From: Morella rubra
Lineage: Eukaryota > Streptophyta > Magnoliopsida > Fagales > Myricaceae
Direction of reading: 5' to 3'
Assembly (NCBI GenBank): GCA_003952965.2
Contig: CM025855.1
Span: 13,249,446-13,313,445 of the forward strand
DNA: 64,000 bases
In this document: one piece after another, positions 56,380 through 64,000 of the stretch
Position numbering within the stretch: the first letter of the stretch is position 1
Layout: the number at the start of each line of letters is the position of its first letter
Made by a program: the position numbers and the translations under genes
The notes under the pieces: generated by a model
What the model was told of the DNA's origin: nothing
Databases searched by the model: none
What the model saw: only the letters and a program-made list of their open reading frames with translations

Positions 56380-57206
56380 TTTGAATAAGTCCTGCTTGTA
56401 GCTTTTCACGAACAAGGTGGCAGTCCAACTTTATGTGACTTGGTACATTCATGGCATTCGAGATTGATTGCAATGTGGAAGGCAGCTTGATTGTCATAGA
56501 ACAACAGAGTTGGTTGGAGATGAGAAACCTGTAAATTAGCAAGTAGATACTTGAGCCAAGTGATCTCACAGCTAGGGGAGGCTATTGCCTGGTACTCAGC
56601 CTTTGTTGAAGAATGTGAGACTGTTGTTTACTTTTTTGATTTCCATGAGACTAAAGAATCACCAATTAGTGAATAAGTATAGAAGCATGCTGTAATTGAT
56701 CACGAACAAGGTGGCAGTCCAACTTTATGTGCTTGGTACATTCATGGCATTCGAGATTGATTGCAATGTGGAAGGCAGCTTGATTGTCCCAGAGTTGGTT
56801 GGAGATGAGAAACCTGTAAATTAGCAAGTTACTTGAGCCAAGTATCTCAAGCTAGGGGAGGCTATTGCCTGGTACTCAGCCTTTGTTGAAGAATGTGAGA
56901 CTGTTGTTTACTTTTTTGATTTCCATGAGACTAAAGAATCACCAATGAAAATATAGAAGCCTGTAATTGATCTCCTTGTGTCAGTATATCCGGCCCAATC
57001 AGAATTAGTAAAAGCTTTGAGCTGAAGTGAACTTGTGGCTGGGAAAAAAAAAGATCCTGTCTAGGAGAACCTTTGATATACTGAAGGACTCTATGAGCAG
57101 TATCAAGGTACAGCTGATGAGGCTTGTCCATAAGTTGACTGAGGACTTGTAGAGCATATAAGAGGTTTGGTCTAGTAATGGTCAAATACAGGAGATGACC
57201 AATCAA
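56380..57206 (-). pseudogene. Copia C RNase H, with internal 294-bp duplication
   Basis: Begins MIGHLLYLTITRPNLLYALQ then [20 protein letters not shown] (56931-57206). The following part is duplicated: CACGAACAAGGTGGCAGTCC occurs at 56407 and 56701. The copies are about 56407-56700 and 56701-56960. They differ by small indels, showing a tandem duplication within the dead element. Confidence 0.82.
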
Positions 57207-58010
57207 TCATCTGTACACAGTCGGATCTGACAGAAGTGAGTTAGCATCACGAACTAGTTTCAGATTTTGTTCACTTGGTGTGTGGATTACTGAATCAGTC
57301 AAGACATCAAGTGCAAACTTCTGTTGACACACATGAATTCCAGCGGGAGAGTGTCCAACTTCTAATCCAAGGAAATATTTGAGTTGACCCAAATCTTTGA
57401 TTTTGAACTTCTGATTAATGATAGCTTTGAAGTCATTAATCAAAGCTAAATTGTCTCCAACAAGGATGATATTGTCCACATACACCAGCAAGGCACTGAA
57501 TGATTTGTTAGTCGTCTCTGTGAATAGAGTATAATCAGCTTTGGATTGAATGAATCCATTAGTCAAAAGGAATTCAAAAAACTTGAGAAACTACTGCCTA
57601 GAGGCTTGTGTTAGACCATACAAGGATTTGTTTAACTTGTAAACTTGGTGCTCCCCCTTTTGAGAAAAACCAAGAGGCAACTTCATGTAAATGTCCTCAT
57701 GAAGATCTCCATGAAGGAATGCGTTATTCACATCAAGTTGTTACAAGTGCTAGTGTTTATAAGCAGCAACAATAAGTAATAATCTTATAGAAGTCAATTT
57801 TGCAACAGGTGAAAAGGTTTTGAAATAATTGAAGCCTTCCTTTTGGGTGAAACCTTCAGAATCTAAACATGCCTTATGTCTTTCCACAGGGGCATCAACA
57901 TGAAATTTCATCTTATAGACCCACTTACAATCAATTGGAATATGGTCAGTAGGTAAAGAGCATACTGTCCAGGTATGGTTGAGTTCCAAAGTTGCAATCT
58001 CTTTGGACAT
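57207..58010 (-). pseudogene. Copia C reverse transcriptase
   Basis: Starts MSKEIATLELNHTWTVCSLP then IDCKWVYKMKFHVDAPVERH and FNYFKTFSPVAKLTSIRLLL. A middle block (57570-57740) reads through [20 protein letters not shown] in another frame. The active-site motif is YVDNIILVGDN, with the second catalytic Asp of YVDD replaced by Asn, then KIKDLGQLKYFLGLEVGHSP. Confidence 0.87.
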
Positions 58011-58049
58011 AGCCTCTCGCCACTTAATAGATTTAACAACCTCTTTAAA

Positions 58050-59394
58050 ATGAGCAGTTCAACATGAGTGCTAACAAAGAGCACATAAGCTCGGTGAGAG
58101 GTTGACAAATAATCATAAGTAAGTGATGAATGAATAGAATATGTAGTACCAGATAAATGAGTATTAGAAACACTTGACAGATATGGTTTGGCTGCAGATT
58201 TTACAACTAATTGATAATGATAATCATTCAAATAACTAGGTGTTTTTCGAGGCCTAGATGATTTTCTTGTAGGTGGAATAGAGGAAATTGAATATGGAGA
58301 AGCAGATGCTGTATGAGAGTCCTTAGAAACAGAATCCGTAAAAGGAACTTGAATATTGGGAGGAAGAGAATTTTGAATAATATCAATAGAAGAATGAACA
58401 TCTGAGGTACAAGGTAACTCAGAAGATGTTGAAGGAGTAGTAGTGGAATATAACTCGGATGAAACTAGAGCTTTAGGAGATTGTGTAGAAATAGATGAAG
58501 TGGGAATAAGATCAGTAATAATATTGGGCAGAACAATATTATCAGAACAAGAAGTTGAGGGTAAATGTTTGAAAGAGAAATAGTCTTCATGAAAAATGAC
58601 ATGCCTTGAAACAGAAAATTTATGAGAATTAAGATTATAAACTTTATAAAATTTAATACCATAAGGAGCGAAGGAAAACATAAGGCTCGGCTTGTGGATC
58701 AAATTTGTGTCTTTTCCGAGTGAGTGTGGAAACATAGCAGAGGCAGTCGAAAGTGTTGAGGTGCTGATATGTGGGTTTGAAAGAAAATAGCATTTCAAAT
58801 GGAGATTTTTTTTTAATTTTTTATTTTTATCAAGAATAGGAGAATATAATCGATTAATGAGGTAAGCTACACAAAGAATGCAATCAAACCAGAAGGATAA
58901 AGACAAATTGAACTGAAACCTAAAAGAACGAGCAACATTAAGTAAATGTTGATGTTTTCGTTAGACAGTCCATTTTGCTAAGGAGTTGCAACACAAGAGT
59001 GTTGATGAATTACTCCTTCAAATGAGAAAAAATCAGGTAAGTGGAACTCAGTTCCAAAATCAATATGAATGGTCTTGATTTTGAGGTTGAATTGAGTTTC
59101 TACTAGATAAAAGAAGGATCGAATATAACTTTGAGTTTGAGTTTTGTTTTGAAGCAAATACACCCATGTGCAACGAGTGAAGTCATCCCCAATTGTGAGT
59201 AAAAAGCTAACTATATTATGATTAGGAACTGAAAAAGGTCCCCAAAGATCACAATTGATCAATTTGAAAGGAAAAGTAGTCTTGGTAACAGAAATGGGAA
59301 AAGACAGCTTATGTTGTTTTGCCATAGGAAAAATTGTACAATGATGAAATTTGAAAATGTTGATATCACTAATATAAGCTTTCAGTAGAAACAT
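58050..59394 (-). pseudogene. Copia C integrase and linker
   Basis: The pre-integrase/core part reads KLINCDLWGPFSVPNHNIVS then GDDFTRCTWVYLLQNKTQTQ, with IHIDFGTEF (second catalytic Asp region; Asn/Asp-x-G preserved) at 58978-59394. The downstream part CVAYLINRLYSPILDKN and HSLGKDTNLIHKPSLMFSFA ... FSVSRHVIFHEDYF (57908-58906) ends with SRPRKTPSYLNDYHYQL. The segment with the catalytic Glu falls in the break near 58970. Confidence 0.85.
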
Positions 59395-59603
59395 TCTAGA
59401 TATGGAAGGTGTCCTAATCTACAAAGCCATAAGGCAGCTGGATTATTAGCAGAAACAACATTACAAGAAGCTTTGGAAATAGCAGAGAAATTTGAAATAA
59501 AAAAATATAACCTGCTTGATTCTTTAGCCAAACCAATCGTTATCCAAGTGCGTAGGTCCTATATAAACAGATATTGTCCAAGGAGAATGAGACAACATGA
59601 AAT

Positions 59604-59828
59604 CTATTTGATAAAAAAGGTAGCAGAAATGAGCTTGAAAGAAAAAGCTGGAACAACAAGAACATCTATCAGCATAATTGAAGGAGATAGATGCACTGTA
59701 CCAACATGATTAACCATGACAAATTGGTTATTTGACATTTTTACTGAGGAGGTATGAAAAGAGGTAATGGTAGTTAACATAGATACTGAGCTAACCATAT
59801 GATTAGTAGCTTCGATATCCACAACCAT
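59604..59828 (-). pseudogene. Copia C protease
   Basis: The frame reads VVDIEATNHMVSSVSMLTTI. The family has D-T/S-G-A-T-x-H; here the catalytic triplet is D-I-E, so the enzyme would be inactive. The rest (VNHVGTVHLSPSIMLIDVLV) is typical. Confidence 0.8.
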
Positions 59829-59859
59829 TTAGATGTTGAAGAAATAACAGAGGAACTTT

Positions 59860-60979
59860 AATGACAAGGAATAACAGATGCTTTACCTGCATATTGACCA
59901 TTGAGTGAGAGGCTAAATCATTATCCAAACCGTGTGTAACAACGGGAGGTTCAGATATAGGAATGAGTGCTAGCAATTATTGACATTGTTCAAGAGTAAT
60001 CGACAAAGTTTGATGTGAATCGGAAGAAATCATCTCAGAAGAAAGTTGATGAGCAGAACTTACAGAACTAACATGTGGCTTGGATTGGGCCTTGTATCCA
60101 GGTGGATACCCGTGAAGTTTGTAATACCTATCCACAATATGTCCAATGAAGCCACAATGACTACAGATGGGGCGTTCTTTCCTCTGAACAAAAGGCTTGC
60201 CAGTGAACTTGTTTCCAAAATTTTGATTACCTTGACTAACTTGAACACCTTGATTGCGTGTAAAAAATACACTATTCTAAATAGATTGTGAAGTGAAAGA
60301 AGTAATATTACACTATCTTTCTTCTTGCGAAACAAGTGAGAATACCTTATTAATATTCGAAAGTGGTTCTATTAATAAGATCTGACCTCACACATTTGAA
60401 TAGGAGTCGTTCAAGCCCATAAGAAACTGAATGACACTTTCTTGATTGTGTTCATCAGCAAGATGCTTAACAGCTTCACATGTGCATATGTGATGGTTCT
60501 TGTAATTAGATAACTCTTCCCACAATGCTTTCAGTTTTGTGAAATAGGCAGTAACGTTATTCTGACCTTGAGAAAGAGTGGCAATGCATTTTTGAACCTG
60601 AAATATTCGAGGTCCATTTCCCGATACCAATAGTCATATCAATATAGAGTACATTGTCTGCTAGTTCTTTGGAAATTGAATTAAGCAGCCATGAAGCCAC
60701 CATATGGTTGCAACAAATCCAGTTTGAATATGTAGAAGAAAAAGAAGATTGTGGTTGTGAGAAAGATCCATCCACAAACGCCTACTTGTTTTTCGCACTC
60801 AACGCCATTTCCATGGACCTTCGCCAGCTGGAAAAATTTTCTCCATCGAGCTTCTGAGAAACAAGGATTGCATTTGGATTATCATTGTTGTTGAGATATA
60901 GAGGATTGGATTGGATTTGATTTTCATAAGTGTTTGCAGGAGGAATCGAGGTAACCAAAGGAGATTGTGGTTCAGCCAT
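59860..60979 (-). pseudogene. Copia C gag
   Basis: Starts MAEPQSPLVTSIPPANTYEN and soon has KLDGENFSSWRRSMEMALSA, the conserved gag start. The UBN2-type part reads QGQNNVTAYFTKLKALWEEL (60388-60630). The knuckle CSHCGFIGHIVDRYYKLHGY (about 60120-60180) has its last Cys changed to Tyr. Several frame changes separate these. Confidence 0.85.
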
Positions 60980-60998
60980 CACAATTGCTCTGATACCA

Positions 60999-61222
60999 TG
61001 TTAACTCTTGTGAAGGAAAAACAAAGTATCAAAATATAACAAAATAGATGAGAGAGAAAGGTTGAAAAGTTTCTGTATATTGACGTAAATGATTCATTGT
61101 GTACAACATTACTTATAGACCAGGAACTGAATACATAACAACCCTTAACTAAAATATGAATGAACTTCCAGCTCAGCTCGTGTGTAACATAAATAACACA
61201 GTGAGTAAAAATCACTCTAATA
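60999..61222 (-). repeat. 5' LTR of copia C
   Basis: On the minus strand it ends ...AGAGTTAACA directly before the primer-binding site and begins TATTAGAGTG, where the first two bases are TA rather than the canonical TG. It matches 56024-56253. Confidence 0.88.
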
Positions 61223-61227
61223 AGAGC

Positions 61228-61643
61228 CCTTAAAGAATAAACACCGGCTTTATCTTCAACTAATGAAAATCACTTCTTTAAAGTATATTTCATAGATGTC
61301 AGTGCTGACAATATTCAAGGAGATATTATAGAAACATCATGCAAACAAGAAATGATGCTTGTAGTGCAATGCAGAACAGAGTAAAAGTTGGCAGATAAAT
61401 CCTAATTAATCATGCTCGAGGTAAATTTTTAGGCTTAGGATGACAGACCTAAAACAATCAATACATATCCAGCACTAGTACTTTGCATTGCAAGCGCAAA
61501 AAGAATATTTTCAACATTAAATATCGCCACTAGCATTCAATAAATCTTTTTTATTAGTGAGAAAGTGCACGTTTGAGTGCGAACATAGCTTTGAGAAATC
61601 ATAGAACCCCTATGCCAAAATACCTCAAAAAACAACTAAGATG

Positions 61644-61647
<4 letters not shown>
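61228..61647. other. Spacer right of copia C
   Basis: No coding or structural feature recognised. It was contiguous with 55690-56018 before copia C inserted. Confidence 0.3.

Positions 61648-61700
<53 letters not shown>
61648..61700. repeat. GA microsatellite, about 26 repeats
   Basis: An uninterrupted GA/AG run of about 53 bases. On the minus strand it reads as CT repeat and, within the open frame, as an alternating Ser-Leu peptide. Confidence 0.95.
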
Positions 61701-61704
<4 letters not shown>

Positions 61705-62020
61705 GGGGACATTGCCTACAGAAGGAGGACGAGGGAGGAGCAGGTGATGAAGTGGCGATGAAGTCCAAGGCAGTCTCATCCAACGACCTATTCTCCGATA
61801 TCAGCAAAGAGTAAAGCATCTTTGACTCTTTAGTGCTAAGCATCTTCATCATCTCCTCTGCCTTTTCCTTCAGCAAGAAACAGAGAAAAAGAATATCTAT
61901 GATTTCGTTCTTTTGGTAGCACAAATGCCATCACTGGGCACGAAAAAGTGGCAATTTTGACCAAAAAGGTAGTGGGGAGCAAAAACGCAACTTTGGCGCG
62001 AAATGAAATTTTCCTTCCCA
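61701..62020 (-). other. Coding-like fragment of unknown identity (minus strand)
   Basis: On the minus strand an ATG near 61852 opens MMKMLSTKESKMLYSLLISE then NRSLDETALDFIATSSPAPP before running into the CT repeat. The sequence has higher complexity than its surroundings and looks like a first exon or the 5' part of a transcript. Upstream, 61925-62015 (GGCGCGAAATGAAATTTTCC and GCAATTTTGACCAAAAAGGT on the plus strand) resembles a transposon end or promoter. I recognise no family. Confidence 0.3.
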
Positions 62021-62139
62021 CTTTTTTAATATTTTTCTATCTTCAATAATTGATATACAAATAATTATCTTTTATTTTTTCTTCTTCTAATAGTTATGAC
62101 AATATAAAATTTATTTTGTTATTACACTCTAATTAAAGT

Positions 62140-62640
62140 TATACTTCATAAATTGAGACATACACTGTAGCATGCATTAATACTAGTAATACTTAGTACT
62201 TAGACCATATAATACACTGTATATTGCCTAGTACATAGTCAAAGGTACTTAGTACCTAAAATAACTTAATAATAATATTACTTAGTAATAGGTAACTGTA
62301 TTTAAAAATCTTAGTACTTACTATTAGGTACATCACATATTATTTTACCCTCTTTTTCATAACTAGTATAATAATCTTAATTAAAATACATTGGTAGTAA
62401 TAGTATCTAGTACTTATAATTTAAAAGTATAATGCCTTGTATATAGCCTAGTACTTAGTATGTAAAATAACTTAGTACAAATAATACTTTAAATTTTACA
62501 CTTAGTATTTAGAAAATCTCAGCACTTGGCATTAATTATATGGCATGTTACTATATGCTCTTTACCATAACTTGACAGTAATACATAGTTACTATAACTT
62601 GATAGTTATAGCACTTAGTGTTAGTCTTAAGGTTATATGA
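62140..62640. repeat. AT-rich region dense in TACTTAGTAC-like words (copy B)
   Basis: AATACTTAGTACTTAGACC, GGTACTTAGTACCTAAAATA, TCTTAGTACTTACTATTAGG, CCTAGTACTTAGTATGTAAA and similar words recur about a dozen times. The same vocabulary occurs at 22736-23130. The region is non-coding and lies just left of the CACTA-like end, so it may be part of that element. Confidence 0.5.
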
Positions 62641-62974
62641 TAACTTTGGTCATTTGATTTTGATAATAACAAATTATTTGCAAACTTTTCTAAAGAGATT
62701 ATCTTATGCCATAAATCAAAAGCGTACATATAAAACATGTATGACACTAAAAAGACCAATCTTTCTTATTGTGCTAATGAATATATCTTCGTCCTAAGTA
62801 ATATATTCCTAATAAACTAATGTGTATGTATATACTTTTGTTTTATAATACCTTAATTGGTATATATATATATATATATGATAGAATCAAATCCTCCATG
62901 CTTAGTTATTATTCAATTTTATTGACATACTTTACACGTTTTATTTCTCTTATTATACTACACGTGTTTAAACT

Positions 62975-63262
62975 TTTTAGCGACGAACTTAACATTTGTC
63001 GCTAAAAATATGTGTTAGTTTTAGTGGCAAACTTGATATTCGGCGCTAAAACACGTGGTATAACTCTTTAGCGGGGAACCAATATTTTCGTTGCTAAAGT
63101 GGTATTTTTAGGGACGAACTTAACATTTGTTGCTAAAATGTGTGGTACTTTTAGCGATAAAGTTGATATTCGTTGCTTAAAATACGTTTTTTACCTCTTT
63201 GGCGACGAAATTGATTTCACTGCTGATAAGTTGATCGCTAAAAAGCAAATTTTTTTTAGGGC
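62975..63262. mobile_element. CACTA (En/Spm)-type subterminal repeat region
   Basis: At least eight copies of a TTTAGCGACGAA-like word in both orientations: TTTTTAGCGACGAACTTAAC at 62975, TTTGTCGCTAAAAATATG, ATTCGGCGCTAAAACACG, CTCTTTAGCGGGGAACC, TTCGTTGCTAAAGTGG, TTTTAGGGACGAACTTAAC, TTGGCGACGAAATTG and GATCGCTAAAAAGCAAATTT. Arrays of this word are the transposase-binding subterminal repeats of plant CACTA elements. The right end TTTTTTTTAGG is a decayed form of the expected terminus. Copia sequence starts immediately after. Confidence 0.65.
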
Positions 63263-64000
63263 ATATCTACTATAATCATCAATAATCACATCATAGTAAG
63301 AAAAATGAGCATGATATAAAGTAGGGGCATGACCCATAAGTCACAATACAAATTTTTCCAAAAGTGCATAATCAGTTCTCAAGCCAAGAAGAAAAGGTAA
63401 TTTGCTCAATTTGCCTAATTGGCTACTGTCACAAAAGTTTTGTGAAATCTTTCCCTTTATTTTAATTAGGCCTTTGGAATGTAACATTATGACAACAAAA
63501 GCTTTGGGATGTCCTAAGCATTGATGCCACAAAGTACCATTCACTGCTTGAACCTGCACTGAGTAGTGAGCTTCTTGCAAGGTCTTTATTGTGTAGAGGT
63601 TGCCTCTTCTAGTTCTATTGGTGTCCGTTTCTTTGTTGGATGTCATATCAGCATAAACACTAGTGTTAGGTGTCTGCTAATTGTCATCAGCACCATCTTG
63701 GAGGGTTAAGGCAGCAAGGGCTTCCTCTACATCATCCTCTGCTTTTGATTAATCATATCTCTACCAACAAATAGGAGCTTTATGGCCAAATGTTTTTTAC
63801 AGATTTGGCAATAGACAGCAGAAGTGGAGTCACGATCCTTTGAACCTTGAGCAGGTCAGTTGGGTGTAGTTGGTTTTTAGGAATTTACGGTAGAAAAATT
63901 GTCCTTTGAGGAGGGAGGTCTAGATGTAGTAGTTGACTTATGATGCTGTTTTTTCTTCTTGTTTCTTTGGCCTTAGAATGCAGAATATGATTCTACATTG
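63263..64000 (-). pseudogene. Ty1/copia element D (gag end, protease spacer, pre-integrase), cut by window edge
   Basis: From high to low coordinates: a knuckle remnant YCQICKKHLA near 63795-63825, spacer with DINQKQ-type acidic sequence, then the pre-integrase domain RRGNLYTIKTLQEAHYSVQV and GTLWHQCLGHPKAFVV with NFCDSSQLGKLSKLPFLLGL (63341-63646), where the second zinc-binding Cys (CDSC) is Ser. The integrase start follows to 63263, where CACTA-like sequence cuts in. It overlaps copia fragment 35277-36420 by about 60 bp and is of the same family. Confidence 0.78.

Larger units (their letters stand above)
56024..61222 (-). mobile_element. Full-length Ty1/copia retrotransposon C, TSD AGAGC
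   Basis: Flanked by AGAGC at 56019-56023 and 61223-61227. The minus-strand order is 5' LTR (61222-60999), primer-binding site TGGTATCAGAGC (60998-60987), gag from ATG at 60979, protease, integrase, RT, RNase H, polypurine tract (GAGGGGGAG at 56262-56254) and 3' LTR (56253-56024). The gene order integrase before RT defines copia. The LTRs are short (about 225-230 bp) and differ at several sites. Frames are broken and active sites mutated, so it is dead. Confidence 0.93.

Noticed and set aside
1-64000. A novel multi-gene defence or metabolic cluster
   Set aside because: Outside the two host genes, every recognisable coding block belongs to transposons. The few unassigned frames are too short or isolated to make such a claim.

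Overview
The window is plant nuclear DNA, most likely from a TE-rich eudicot. It is AT-rich and carries spliced genes with GT-AG introns, nested LTR retrotransposons, Mutator-like elements (MULEs) and many short AT-rich inverted-repeat elements. I cannot name the species. I found no tRNA, rRNA or CRISPR feature.

Only two intact host genes can be supported. (1) NDUFB7 at 6139-6444 (+) is a single-exon gene for the B18 subunit of mitochondrial complex I, with a complete twin-CX9C pattern. (2) A six-exon GARP/G2-like (single MYB-type repeat) transcription factor lies at 29705-33452 (+). Every junction is GT-AG, the spliced frame gives 306 residues, and it has two LxLxL-type repression motifs. 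From memory, the Arabidopsis counterparts are adjacent loci (At2g02050 and At2g02060), so the pair looks like a conserved block whose spacer has grown to about 23 kb.

Layout. 0-3.4 kb: MULE transposase C-terminal remnant with a ~630-bp tandem duplication. 3.5-5.8 kb: gypsy LTR debris, including two LTRs in inverted orientation around a protease fragment, and a solo LTR just upstream of NDUFB7. 6-11.8 kb: NDUFB7, two short tandem duplications and unclassified spacer. 11.8-29 kb: spacer with dispersed MITEs, a long foldback, hAT-like ends, a GC-rich non-autonomous element, a second solo LTR of the same family as the one near NDUFB7, and a region rich in the word TACTTAGTAC. 29.7-33.5 kb: the G2-like gene. 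34-36.5 kb: a 27-base C tract, a MULE-like end and a truncated copia. 38.5-50.2 kb: a nested stack in which a minus-strand copia holds a 353-bp Mutator MITE (9-bp target duplication) and an ~880-bp LTR-like insertion, which in turn holds a complete Ty3/gypsy element (TSD CAACA). 50.6-54.9 kb: a decayed MULE transposase and, convergent to it, a broken GRF zinc-finger gene. 56.0-61.2 kb: a full-length copia (TSD AGAGC) whose protease and RT active-site motifs are mutated. 61.6-64 kb: a GA microsatellite, a second TACTTAGTAC region, CACTA-type subterminal repeats and the start of another copia.

No new multi-gene system is evident. The most useful leads are the conserved gene pair, the dated nest of insertions, the convergent MULE/GRF arrangement, the inverted-LTR element, and the fact that the gypsy reading frames are broken almost only by single-base losses in homopolymers, which may be an assembly artefact.
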